From Candidatus Atribacteria bacterium (lineage in GTDB: Bacteria; Atribacterota; Phoenicimicrobiia; Phoenicimicrobiales; Phoenicimicrobiaceae), in the NCBI GenBank assembly GCA_003513845.1, contig DOTB01000015.1:6557-70556 (forward strand): 64,000 nucleotides of DNA, in the 5' to 3' direction. A program made the position numbers and the translations under genes. The notes under the pieces are model-generated. The model saw only the letters and a program-made list of their open reading frames with translations, ran no database searches and was not told the origin of the DNA. Positions within the stretch are counted from its first letter, which is position 1, and each line of letters opens with the position of its first letter. Positions 17,086 through 25,708 of this stretch are shown here, piece by piece.

Positions 17086-18297
17086 TTACTTCTTAATTCT
17101 CTTTTTGATTACTTTACCTAATCTTTTAATTCCTTCCTCAATATCTTTCTCACTGGGATAGCAGAAGGAAAGTCGCATAGTATTTTTCCCTTTATCGTTG
17201 GCAAAAAATGGAGCACCACTTACATAAGCGACCTCTTCTTTAATTGCCTCCAAAAACATTTCATCAGCATCTATATACTCGGGTAAAGTAGCAAAAACAA
17301 AAAAACCTCCCTCAGGTTTTGTCCAGATAACTTCAGCAGGAAAATATCTATCTAATGCATTTAACATTACATTTCTCTTTTTTCTATAAATTTCAATATT
17401 CGATTCTATATTTTTATCTATATCATAGTTAGTACAATATTCATAAGCAATTAACTGATTAAAAATAGTAGTGCACAAATCTGTTGCTTGTTTCATAATT
17501 ACTATTTTTCCAACAATTTCTTTATTCCCTAAAATCCAGGCTAACCTTAAACCTGGACATAATATCTTGGAAAAAGTCCCCAGACTGATTACATAACCCT
17601 CTTTATCTAAAGAATAAATAGAAGGAAGTGGTTCTCCTTCAAATCTAAGTTTATCATAAGGATTATCTTCTAAAATAAGTACATTAAATTCCCGGGCAAT
17701 TTCCAGAATTTCTTTTCGTCTTAATATAGACATAGTTACTCCTGCGGGATTTTGGAAAGTAGAAACAGTATAGATGAATTTAACTCTTTTTCCTTCTTTT
17801 TTAAGTTGAGTTAGGGTCTCTCTTAAAGAATCCATTCGCATACCTTCATCATCCATCGGAATACCTACCATCTCTCCTCCATAACTACGGAAAGCATTTA
17901 AGGCTGCTAAATAACTCGGTAATTCAACTATTACTATATCTCCAGGATCTAATAGGACTTTGCTTACCAGATCTAATCCCTGCTGAGAACCAGAAGTAAT
18001 CACAATATTATCCAGTCCTGCTTTTTTATTATCTTTATCTATCCAATTCAATATGAATTCTCTTAATTCCGTTAAACCTTCTGTACTGCTATATTGTAAG
18101 GCAAGCGCACTTTTCTTGCTCAATATTTGTTTGGCTACTTCATTTATTTCTTCAGCGGGAAAAGTAGCGGGATCTGGCATACCACCAGCTAAAGAGATGA
18201 CATTTGAACTTTGAATTATCTTTAAGATTTCTCTTATAGATGATGCTTTCATTCTTGATGCTAAAACAGAATAAAATTCTTCACTAATTAATGACAT
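17086..18297 (-). CDS. PLP-dependent aminotransferase, class I/II (LysN/AraT-like)
   Basis: This fold-type I aminotransferase (403 residues) has the N-terminal VISLAGGMPDPATFP, the PLP-pocket motif ITSGSQQGLDLVSKVLLDPGD, the Asn-Pro-Tyr segment LILEDNPYDKLRF and the cofactor lysine in SLGTFSKILCPGLRLAW. Related enzymes act on 2-aminoadipate, aromatic or branched amino acids. In this operon it would supply 2-oxoacids to VOR. It has a strong AAAGGAG site and sits 28 nt after butyrate kinase 2. Confidence 0.9.
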   Translation of the reverse strand: MSLISEEFYSVLASRMKASSIREILKIIQSSNVISLAGGMPDPATFPAEEINEVAKQILSKKSALALQYSSTEGLTELREFILNWIDKDNKKAGLDNIVITSGSQQGLDLVSKVLLDPGDIVIVELPSYLAALNAFRSYGGEMVGIPMDDEGMRMDSLRETLTQLKKEGKRVKFIYTVSTFQNPAGVTMSILRRKEILEIAREFNVLILEDNPYDKLRFEGEPLPSIYSLDKEGYVISLGTFSKILCPGLRLAWILGNKEIVGKIVIMKQATDLCTTIFNQLIAYEYCTNYDIDKNIESNIEIYRKKRNVMLNALDRYFPAEVIWTKPEGGFFVFATLPEYIDADEMFLEAIKEEVAYVSGAPFFANDKGKNTMRLSFCYPSEKDIEEGIKRLGKVIKKRIKK

Positions 18298-18336
18298 TTT
18301 TCCACTCCTTTATAATTTTTATAATAAATATATTTT

Positions 18337-19425
18337 TTATTTGTAATCATAGGCCTTTTCTTCTCCTCTTAATACTCTAAGTGCTCCTGAGGCAAGGGCT
18401 TTCATTTCATCACTTCCCGGATATACAGTGATAGGGGCAATAAAATCAACTCTTTCCTTTATCCAATCTACAAATGTTTTACCCAGTGCTCCTTTATCCC
18501 TTGCTCCATTTCCGGTAATAACGATAGCGTCAACTTTCCCCTTTAACACTGCTGCCATAGCTGCTATCTCTTTTGATATCTGATAGGCCATCGCTTTATA
18601 TATCAGCTTGGCCTTTTTGTCTCCCTTGCTAATTCTATCTTCAACTTCCATGGTATTGTTGGTTCCTAAATAAGCTACCAATCCACCTCGTCCTATAATC
18701 TTTTTTAACATTTCTGGCAAGCTGTATTTTCCAGAGTAACATAGTTTGGTTAATTCTATAATTGGCACACCTCCGCTCCGTTCAGGAGAAAATGGACCTT
18801 CTGCACTCGCATTATTAACATCTATCATTCTTCCCTTACGATGAGCACTTACTGAAATTCCTCCCCCTAAATGAATAATTATTAGATTAAGTTCTTGATA
18901 AGGTTTTCCTAAGTCCTGAGCTATTCTTCTGGCAGCTGCCTTCATACTTAAAACATGGCATAAACTTTCTCTCTCAATTTCAGGTATCCCAGAAATTCGA
19001 GCTATAGGTTCAAGTTCATCAACTGCGACCGGATCGACAATAAAAGAAGGAACTCTTACTTTTTTAGCCAGATCATAGGCAATAATTGCACCCAGGTTGG
19101 AGGCATGTTCTACTCGTGGTCTTTCTTTTAAATCTTTCAGCATCAATTCATTAATTCTATATACTCCACTTTTAACTGGTTTTAATATTCCCCCTCTGCC
19201 TACTATGGCATCTAAAGAACTAATGTGAATATTCTTTTTCTTTAAAAAATTAATAATTATTTCTTCTCTTAACTTATGCTGGTCTACAATTCTCTTATAC
19301 TTTGCTAATTCTGCTGAACTATGTCTTATTGTCTCTTTTTCTAATAGTTTTTCATCTTCAAAAAGTGCAATGGTAGTAGAAGTAGAACCAGGATTTATAA
19401 CCAATATTTTTAATTTTTTATTCAT
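18337..19425 (-). CDS. butyrate kinase (2)
   Basis: This second butyrate kinase paralogue has about 362 residues with [28 protein letters not shown] and VITGNGARDKG. It is the first gene of the fermentation operon. I chose ATG 19425 over TTG 19431, since GGAGG lies 7 nt before it. It differs from kinase 1 throughout but keeps the phosphate-binding motifs, so both are probably active, perhaps with different acyl preferences (straight versus branched). Confidence 0.92.
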   Translation of the reverse strand: MNKKLKILVINPGSTSTTIALFEDEKLLEKETIRHSSAELAKYKRIVDQHKLREEIIINFLKKKNIHISSLDAIVGRGGILKPVKSGVYRINELMLKDLKERPRVEHASNLGAIIAYDLAKKVRVPSFIVDPVAVDELEPIARISGIPEIERESLCHVLSMKAAARRIAQDLGKPYQELNLIIIHLGGGISVSAHRKGRMIDVNNASAEGPFSPERSGGVPIIELTKLCYSGKYSLPEMLKKIIGRGGLVAYLGTNNTMEVEDRISKGDKKAKLIYKAMAYQISKEIAAMAAVLKGKVDAIVITGNGARDKGALGKTFVDWIKERVDFIAPITVYPGSDEMKALASGALRVLRGEEKAYDYK

Positions 19426-19448
19426 ATACAATCCTCCAATATATTTAT

Positions 19449-19466
19449 AAGCAATTTTTATTCCAA
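19449..19466 (-). promoter_or_regulatory. candidate sigma-54 (-24/-12) promoter of the fermentation operon
   Basis: On the minus strand, TTGG and TTGCTT lie with GG and GC exactly 10 bp apart, matching the sigma-54 spacing (TGG-N8-TTGC). The CAC after TGG is not conserved. The predicted start, about 12 nt downstream near 19439, leaves a very short leader that holds the kinase ribosome-binding site. The gene for a sigma-54 activator lies just upstream. Seen motif, inferred function. Confidence 0.55.
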
Positions 19467-19491
19467 TTCTTCAAGCAACCTTAATAAAATA

Positions 19492-19528
19492 AAAAATAGC
19501 TTTTACTAATTGGTAAAAAGCTATTTTT
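19492..19528 (-). terminator. bidirectional terminator hairpin between the sigma-54 regulator and buk2
   Basis: Arms AAAAATAGCTTTTAC and GTAAAAAGCTATTTTT form a long hairpin with one bulge and T-runs on both strands. It would end the regulator transcript before the sigma-54 promoter at 19449. Confidence 0.75.
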
Positions 19529-19561
19529 GAAAAAATTATATGTTTTTATTCTTATTTTCCT

Positions 19562-19626
19562 TTGCATTTTCTTGCATATTATTGCACTTTTAGCAACATT
19601 TTATCAATAATTACTTGGGAAGTAAT
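19562..19626 (-). promoter_or_regulatory. candidate activator-binding sites (phased TTGCAY repeats and a palindrome)
   Basis: TTGCA occurs at 19562, 19572 and 19582, exactly one helical turn apart. A perfect palindrome ATTACTT-GGG-AAGTAAT spans 19610-19626. They lie about 120-190 bp upstream of the predicted sigma-54 start, the usual enhancer distance. Binding by the adjacent regulator is inferred. Confidence 0.4.
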
Positions 19627-19671
19627 TTCAAAGGGTAAAAACTGTGAATTTGTATTTCACACTTAATGCTA

Positions 19672-19790
19672 ACGACTATTCACCAGCGACTAGTGGCTAA
19701 TTTAATTTCCTAATCAGCTAATTGTTGAATTAACTAGTCTTAATCTTTTTCTTTACCTTAATTGGTCAATTGGTGAATTGGTGAATTATC
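19672..19790. repeat. degenerate heptad array after the sigma-54 regulator gene
   Basis: CTAACGA, CTATTCA, CCAGCGA and CTAGTGG units lead into CTAATTT-like units and end with TTGGTCA, ATTGGTG, AATTGGT, GAATTAT. The last lies 2-9 nt from the regulator stop codon. Periodicity is visible but degenerate. Confidence 0.5.
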
Positions 19791-19792
19791 TT

Positions 19793-21262
19793 TCATTTAT
19801 AATCATATATCTTTTTAATATCATATTTTTTAATTTTATAATAAAAACTCCTGAGACTGATTCCTAATTTCTTTGCAGCCTTTAAATTATCACCGTTTGA
19901 GGCCTTCAAAGCATTTATTAGAGCTGCCCTTTCCGCATTATATTTTATCTCTTTAAGATTTTTTTTATCCCAATCAAAATTTACCAGATGATTGGATTCA
20001 TAATCATTGATGGTCTTCCCCTCAATTCCTGCTTTTTCATTTAACTCCACCAGGGGAGGAATATGTTTGGGTGAAATTAATTCTTCACTTAATTTCATAT
20101 TTATTATTGCCCTTTCAATAACATTTTCTAATTCTCTAACATTTCCGGGCCAGTAATAATCTAATAGAAGATCAAGGGCTTTCGGTAAAATCCCTCTTAC
20201 ATTTCTTCCAAAATCTTGATTATATTTTCTAATTAAATTATTTACTAAAAGAGGTATATCCTCTTTCCTTTCTCTTAATGGGGGGATATAAATAGGAATA
20301 ACATATAACCGATAATAAAGGTCGTCTCTGAATCTCCCTTCCTTTACTGCATTTTTCAAATCTATATTAGTAGCAGAGATTACCCTTACATTTACATTGA
20401 TAGGGGTTCTTCCTCCCACTTTTACGATTTCCTTTTCTTGAAGAACTCTCAATAGCTTTGCCTGTAAATTAAGGCTCATTACTCCAATTTCATCTAAAAA
20501 TATAGTTCCCTTGTCAGCTTCTTCGAACAACCCCTTCTTACCAGCCTTTTTGGCACCAGTAAATGAACCTCCCTCATACCCAAAAAGTTCACTCTCTAAC
20601 AAAGTATCAACCAGGGCAGAACAATTAACCCGAACAAATTGTTTATTCCTTCTTTTACTCGCATGATGTATGGCATGAGCAAAAAGCTCTTTTCCGGTCC
20701 CACTTTCTCCTTGAAGTAAAACTGTGGCGGGAGTTTCAGCAGCTTTTCTGGCTTGCTCTTTGGCAATAATCATAGCCCTACTTTTCCCTACAATATCTTC
20801 AAAGGTATATTTTGATTCTAAATGTCTGACTCTCTGTTTAACTCGATTTAACTCCTCCGTTAAATACTCTATTTCAGAAACATCATGGATTACTGCTACA
20901 CTTCCCTTCAGAACTCCATCTACAATGACTGGTGCTACATTTACAATTACCTCTTTACGATTAGGCCCAACTCGCATCCTCACTCCATGAACTGGTTTTC
21001 TGGTTCTTAATACTTTTAAATGCATACTTTCATTCCCATCAGCAATATCAATAGTGGGTGGTTTTCCTAATACATCTTCTTCAGTTAAACCGGTTAGCCG
21101 AGTATAGGCAGGGTTAATGATAGTATGTAAACCTTTTTCATCTACTACCGAAATAGCATCATCAGTAGAACGAATTATTGCCTTTAAAGTACTCTGAATC
21201 TCTTTTTGTGTGGCAATTTCTTTCAACCATTTATTTTTATTTGTATTAATCTTCTCTTTCAT
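19793..21262 (-). CDS. sigma-54-dependent transcriptional activator with PAS domain
   Basis: This enhancer-binding protein (489 residues) activates sigma-54 RNA polymerase. An N-terminal PAS domain (about 25-140, TDDAISVVDEKGLHTIINPAY) is followed by the AAA+ domain with Walker A GESGTGKE, the sigma-54 contact loop written GSFTGA instead of GAFTGA, Walker B GTIFLDEIG, and a C-terminal Fis-type helix-turn-helix (AAKKLGISLRSFYYKIKKY). It precedes the fermentation operon in the same direction and is its most likely regulator. The PAS domain probably senses a 2-oxoacid, an amino acid or redox state; the ligand is unknown. Confidence 0.92.
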   Translation of the reverse strand: MKEKINTNKNKWLKEIATQKEIQSTLKAIIRSTDDAISVVDEKGLHTIINPAYTRLTGLTEEDVLGKPPTIDIADGNESMHLKVLRTRKPVHGVRMRVGPNRKEVIVNVAPVIVDGVLKGSVAVIHDVSEIEYLTEELNRVKQRVRHLESKYTFEDIVGKSRAMIIAKEQARKAAETPATVLLQGESGTGKELFAHAIHHASKRRNKQFVRVNCSALVDTLLESELFGYEGGSFTGAKKAGKKGLFEEADKGTIFLDEIGVMSLNLQAKLLRVLQEKEIVKVGGRTPINVNVRVISATNIDLKNAVKEGRFRDDLYYRLYVIPIYIPPLRERKEDIPLLVNNLIRKYNQDFGRNVRGILPKALDLLLDYYWPGNVRELENVIERAIINMKLSEELISPKHIPPLVELNEKAGIEGKTINDYESNHLVNFDWDKKNLKEIKYNAERAALINALKASNGDNLKAAKKLGISLRSFYYKIKKYDIKKIYDYK

Positions 21263-21380
21263 AAATATACAACCTTATACCAATTTTCCAATTGACCGAT
21301 TTAATTGATTACCAAGTCAAACAGTTAACCATATAAACAATTAACTCTCTTATTATCTACTATCATACTATCTTTACATC

Positions 21381-21443
21381 TCACTTATTACTTATTACTC
21401 ATCACTCATTACTCATTACTCATCACTCATCACTCATCACTGC
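21381..21443. repeat. tandem heptad array TYACTYA, nine units
   Basis: Nine consecutive 7-mers (TCACTTA, TTACTTA, TTACTCA, TCACTCA and so on) run to within 2 nt of the recN stop codon. It is the cleanest tandem array in the window. Confidence 0.85.
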
Positions 21444-21444
21444 A

Positions 21445-23160
21445 TCATCTCTCTAACATCTTCTGGGCATGCTGAATAGTAATCTCACTCATCTGATTTC
21501 CATCTAACATCCGGGCAATCTCTTTAACCCTATCTTCTCCCTTTATTTCTTCTACCCTTATCTCTGTTTTATTTTCTACAACATATTTTTCTATATAAAA
21601 ATGTTTTCTGGCTCTACAGGCTATCTGAGGTAAGTGAGTTACACAGATTATCTGTCTCTTTTTGGAAATATTTCTTAATTTTTGAGCAATCACCTCTCCC
21701 AATCTTGCCCCTACCCCGCTATCAATCTCATCAAAAATTAAGGTGGGGACCTCGTCAACCTCAGAGAGTATTGATTTTAAGGCTAACATAACTCTGGAAA
21801 CTTCACCACCTGATACTATTCGTGCCAATGGTCGCAAGCTCTCTCCCACATTGGGAGATATCATAAACTCAATATCGTCTATCCCCTTAGGTCCAACTTT
21901 ATACCTTTTATTATTTATCTTTATACCTTCATCATCTTGATAATGGTTAATAGAGACTTTAAACTGGCATCTTTTCATATTTAAATCTTCTAATTCTCTA
22001 ACTACCATCTCCTCTAAATTTTTAGCTATCTTTCTCCTCTCCAAACTCAAATTATGAGAAATATCTGATATCTTATTTTCCAGAGAATTTATTTCTACTC
22101 TTAAACTTTCTATCTCATCTTCACTATAATCAATAGCCTTTAATTCCTGGTATATTTTTTGGCGACACTTCAGGATTTCATCTATGGTGGAACCATATTT
22201 ACTCTTTAAATTGTTGATCAGGTTTAATCTCTCCTCGACTTCTTTTAATCTCTGAGTATCTAATTCTATTTTATCTTTGTACTTCTCAATCTCATTAACC
22301 AAATCTTCAAGCTGGTATACTATTTCTTTTAAAGTCTCTTTCATTTTTTCAATCCGTCGGTCCAGAGAGGCAATTTCTCCCATATTTTTAGATACTTCAT
22401 TTAAAGAATCTCTTATTGAGGGATGCTCAACCCCGCCTTCATAAAGGATAAAGTTAGCTTTTTCCATAGTCTCAACTATCTTTTCTGCATTCCTTAAGAC
22501 CATTTCTTCCTCTTCCAAAATTTTATCCTCGTCTTTAGTTAAAGATGCTTTATCTATTTCCTCTAACTGAAATTTTAAAAAATCTATACGTTTTAAATTT
22601 TCTTCCCTATCTTCTATTATTTGCGTTAATCTTTTTTTCTTCTCTCGCCATAATCGATAAGCATTAAATAACTCTTTTCTATATCTAGTGATTTTATCGC
22701 CGCCTAAATTATCTATTAAATCTATATGTTTAGAAATATCTAAAAGCGATTGATGATTATGTTGACCGTGTAAATCAACCAAGAAATTTCCTATATCCTG
22801 AAGCAAAGATAAATTTACCAATCTCTGATTGATCCAGCATTTATTCCGACCTTTTCTATTAACTTCTCTCCTGATTAACAAGGCCCCTTCCTTATCAACA
22901 ATTTCTAAATCAGGATTTAGATTATTTATTGCCATCTTTTCAACGGGCGATAATAAGAATAATCCTTCTACTACCAAACTATCTTCTCCCGACCTGATTA
23001 GATCAATAGAAGTATGACCACCTAAAATTAGATCTATTGCTTCAATAATAATAGATTTTCCTGCTCCAGTCTCTCCAGTCACGACGTTTAATCCCTCATC
23101 AAATTCTATATTCAATTCTTTTATTAGAGCAATATTTTTTAAATTTAGTTGAAATAACAT
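21445..23160 (-). CDS. recN: DNA repair protein RecN
   Basis: RecN is an SMC-like ATPase acting early in double-strand break repair. The 571 residues hold Walker A GETGAGKSIIIEAIDLILGG at the N-terminus, a long coiled-coil region (about 160-360), the signature ARIVSGGEVSRVMLALK and Walker B TLIFDEIDSGVGARLGE near 470. A C-terminal IICVTHLPQIA (H-loop) follows. Length and order are normal. The start is ATG with AAAAGG upstream. Confidence 0.96.
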   Translation of the reverse strand: MLFQLNLKNIALIKELNIEFDEGLNVVTGETGAGKSIIIEAIDLILGGHTSIDLIRSGEDSLVVEGLFLLSPVEKMAINNLNPDLEIVDKEGALLIRREVNRKGRNKCWINQRLVNLSLLQDIGNFLVDLHGQHNHQSLLDISKHIDLIDNLGGDKITRYRKELFNAYRLWREKKKRLTQIIEDREENLKRIDFLKFQLEEIDKASLTKDEDKILEEEEMVLRNAEKIVETMEKANFILYEGGVEHPSIRDSLNEVSKNMGEIASLDRRIEKMKETLKEIVYQLEDLVNEIEKYKDKIELDTQRLKEVEERLNLINNLKSKYGSTIDEILKCRQKIYQELKAIDYSEDEIESLRVEINSLENKISDISHNLSLERRKIAKNLEEMVVRELEDLNMKRCQFKVSINHYQDDEGIKINNKRYKVGPKGIDDIEFMISPNVGESLRPLARIVSGGEVSRVMLALKSILSEVDEVPTLIFDEIDSGVGARLGEVIAQKLRNISKKRQIICVTHLPQIACRARKHFYIEKYVVENKTEIRVEEIKGEDRVKEIARMLDGNQMSEITIQHAQKMLER

Positions 23161-23258
23161 TTACCTTTTAATCCACCTCATCTTCTTTTAGGTCATCAAC
23201 GCCTTTGCTTTTACCAGGACTACCTCCCTGTTTTCACAGAGCCTGTCCTCCTGTTTAT

Positions 23259-24131
23259 TCAAATACTTACCTGCCCACTCCACCTTAATTTTTCCCTCAA
23301 AATAGCATAAAAACTCTTTTCTTTAAAAGTAATCAATCGAGCTTTGTGATTTGATTTTTTTACTAACACTTCATCTTTTGTTTTTAAAGTAAAACCTTCC
23401 TGTCCATCTATTGTAACCATTACCTCTTCTTCACTCGATTCTAATATAATCTTCACTTTATCATTTTCACCTATAATTAAAGGTCGAGCAGATAGGGTAT
23501 GTGGACAGATGGGAGTAAGTATCATAGAATTTATGTTGGGATTAACAAGGGGACCGCCAGCAGAAAGGGAATAAGCAGTAGAGCCAGTAGAAGTAGAAAC
23601 AACCAATCCATCTGCTGAATAGGTAATAACATAATCATTGTTGACGTAAGTAGCCAGGCTGATAATTCGAGCAAATGCCCCTTTACCAATAACTACATCG
23701 TTCAAAGCAATTAATTTCTTAATCTCTTTATCTTTTCTTCTCACTGAACAATCTAACATCATTCTTTCATCAAGAAAATATTTTTCCTGATACAGTCTTT
23801 CTAATGATTTTTCCAGGTCTTCTATACCGATTTGAGTAAGAAAACCTAATCCCCCTAAATTTACTCCAAAAACTGGGATATCTGCAAAGGCAGCTAATCT
23901 TGCTGCTTTAAGAAGAGTGCCATCTCCCCCCAAAGATATTACCATATTTACCTTATTAAGGAATTTTTCGGTAGGACAATTTAAATCTTTTCTACCTATA
24001 GGTTCCCCACCTTTACCCTCAATATATACTCTTATGCTTTTAGGACGTAACCAATCAATTATTCGGCAAGCTGTTTCTCGAGCTTTCTCTTTTTCGTAAT
24101 TTACTACTAATCCTACACTGTTTAATTTCAT
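23259..24131 (-). CDS. nadK: NAD kinase
   Basis: The enzyme phosphorylates NAD to NADP. The ~290-residue protein has the GGDGT motif (SLGGDGTLLKAAR, residues 68-72) and the NGA/GST region TYSADGLVVSTSTGSTAYSLSAGGP. I chose the ATG at 24131 over an upstream start at 24212 because it overlaps the stop of the preceding gene (ATGA), has GGAGG 6 nt upstream, and the extra N-terminal residues are translated from the overlapping gene. It follows the membrane nuclease-fold gene and precedes recN, as in many bacteria (tlyA-nadK-recN). Confidence 0.95.
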   Translation of the reverse strand: MKLNSVGLVVNYEKEKARETACRIIDWLRPKSIRVYIEGKGGEPIGRKDLNCPTEKFLNKVNMVISLGGDGTLLKAARLAAFADIPVFGVNLGGLGFLTQIGIEDLEKSLERLYQEKYFLDERMMLDCSVRRKDKEIKKLIALNDVVIGKGAFARIISLATYVNNDYVITYSADGLVVSTSTGSTAYSLSAGGPLVNPNINSMILTPICPHTLSARPLIIGENDKVKIILESSEEEVMVTIDGQEGFTLKTKDEVLVKKSNHKARLITFKEKSFYAILREKLRWSGQVSI

Positions 24132-24682
24132 CTCCATCCTCCCCGAAGTAAATAATATAAAACCAAGGTAAAAATTATCCCCGCTATAAAGTAAATTATT
24201 CTGATCATCCATTGGCGAGGGGTGCTTCCGAACTGAAACTTTATTTCAGAAATACTCTTATTTTTCATATTTAGTAAAAGGATACCACTTGGTTGATAGG
24301 CAAGATAATATTCTAACATCTGCCTTCGAGTTTCCCGATTAGTAATATAGGGGATCTTCTCACCACTTTTAACTTCCACCACATAAACTTTCCCCCTTTT
24401 TCTTGCCAGGTAATCTATTCGTACCAAATAGCGATGAATCTTATTCCCAATGGTTATAAGGAGTGGTTTACTTTTTTGAATATCTATGATGGTATAACCA
24501 TTTCTTCTCAATATTTTTTCTGCTTCTTTTTCTGCCTGTCTGCTTTTAGTAAATCTTTGCCTTAATTTCTTACCCCTTACCCAATTACTTATCTTGATAA
24601 ACGAAAATAGAAAGATTATTCCTCCACCAATAATTAAAACTAAAATTAAAATTCCATTTTTACCTATATCCAAAAATCTCAC
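24128..24682 (-). CDS. membrane-anchored PD-(D/E)XK-fold protein, unknown role
   Basis: I do not recognise a named family. This 184-residue protein has a hydrophobic helix at 11-30, a basic linker, then a restriction-endonuclease-like domain: AEKEAEKILRRNGYTIID followed by D90 in RIDYLARKRG and E103-V-K105 in VYVVEVKSGE, the PD-(D/E)XK pattern. A second hydrophobic helix lies near 161-178, with a short C-terminal tail. The domain resembles YraN/Mrr-like nuclease folds. It lies between tlyA and nadK, with stop-start overlap to nadK. A membrane-tethered nuclease is unusual. Confidence 0.65.
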   Translation of the reverse strand: MRFLDIGKNGILILVLIIGGGIIFLFSFIKISNWVRGKKLRQRFTKSRQAEKEAEKILRRNGYTIIDIQKSKPLLITIGNKIHRYLVRIDYLARKRGKVYVVEVKSGEKIPYITNRETRRQMLEYYLAYQPSGILLLNMKNKSISEIKFQFGSTPRQWMIRIIYFIAGIIFTLVLYYLLRGGWR

Positions 24683-24759
24683 TCCAATAATCTCTTACTT
24701 CTACTATTTAAATTTCGCATTCACTCCTTCGCTATTAAATTAGTATTTATTTTATACAG

Positions 24760-25590
24760 TCACTTAGAAAGTTCTTGGTGAGCTTGTTCTACTATCTCTT
24801 TGATTAAGGGGGAGAAATCATCTATTTTCTTTTTTATGATATTTTTAGTCAAATAGATAAGATATTCTATATTACCAGAAGCCCCTTTTAAGGGAGAAAA
24901 GGTCAATCCCTGAATATTGAAACCTAATTTTTGGGCATTATTACCTACTCTTCTTATTACCATTTGATGAACTTCCGCCTTTTTTACTAATCCACCCTTT
25001 TGAATAAATTCTCGACCTGCTTCAAATTGAGGTTTAATTAGGGCTACAACCTCCCCTTCCTCTTTAAGTAAATTATACACTGCTGGTAAAACTTTATCCA
25101 ATGATATAAAAGAGACATCTATAGTAGCCAATTCAAATAGACTATCAAATTTATCGGGAGTAAGATATCTTATGTTAGTGCGATCCATCAATACTACTCT
25201 TTGATCTTTTTGCAGTTTCCAGGCCAACTGTCCATAACCCACATCTATACAATAGACCTTTTCAGCTCCAAACTTTAACAAGCAATCGGTGAAACCCCCG
25301 GTTGAGGCACCCACATCGATTGCTTTCTTGCCTTTAACAGAAATATTAAATGTCTTTATAGCTTTTTCTAATTTTTCTCCGCCCCTGCTTACATAAACAG
25401 TCGCTTTTTTAAATAATGATATACTACTATCAACCCTGACTTTTTGCCCAACTTTATCGATTCTTTCTCCTTCTACCAACACTTCTCCAGCCATTATTGC
25501 TCTCTTGGCTTTTTCCCTGGTAGAAAAAAATCCACTTTTTACAAGCAGTAAATCTAACCGCTCTTTCTCTATCTTTTTCAATCGATTCAT
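24760..25590 (-). CDS. tlyA: TlyA family RNA 2'-O-methyltransferase (hemolysin-like)
   Basis: The family methylates ribose in rRNA, and some members were named haemolysins. The 276-residue protein has an N-terminal S4 RNA-binding domain (ERLDLLLVKSGFFSTREKAKRAIMAGEVLVEG) and an FtsJ-like SAM-binding domain with DVGASTGGFTDCLLKFGA and a catalytic KPQFE segment. It is first in the tlyA/nuclease-fold/nadK/recN group. The ribosome-binding site is weak. Confidence 0.92.
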   Translation of the reverse strand: MNRLKKIEKERLDLLLVKSGFFSTREKAKRAIMAGEVLVEGERIDKVGQKVRVDSSISLFKKATVYVSRGGEKLEKAIKTFNISVKGKKAIDVGASTGGFTDCLLKFGAEKVYCIDVGYGQLAWKLQKDQRVVLMDRTNIRYLTPDKFDSLFELATIDVSFISLDKVLPAVYNLLKEEGEVVALIKPQFEAGREFIQKGGLVKKAEVHQMVIRRVGNNAQKLGFNIQGLTFSPLKGASGNIEYLIYLTKNIIKKKIDDFSPLIKEIVEQAHQELSK

Positions 25591-25602
25591 CTATCGCAAA
25601 CC

Positions 25603-25703
25603 TGTGCCTTCACCATATTATTGCTTAATTTCTCCTGTGGGCCCGATGCATCGTGCCTCTATCCCCTACCTTACCGTTTTGTCTACTTTTTGGGTTTCAA
25701 TCA
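25603..25703. repeat. MITE-like element, left half degenerate
   Basis: The right half matches copies at 37998 and 42958: TCTCCTGTGGGCCCGATGCA, a hairpin, then a tail GTCTACTTTTTGGGTTTCAATCAT. The left hairpin is degraded. It lies in the gap upstream of tlyA. Confidence 0.6.
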
Positions 25704-25708
25704 TTTAT

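Noticed and set aside
21381..21443. possible CRISPR array
   Set aside because: The units are only 7 bp and contiguous, with no spacers and no cas genes in the window.
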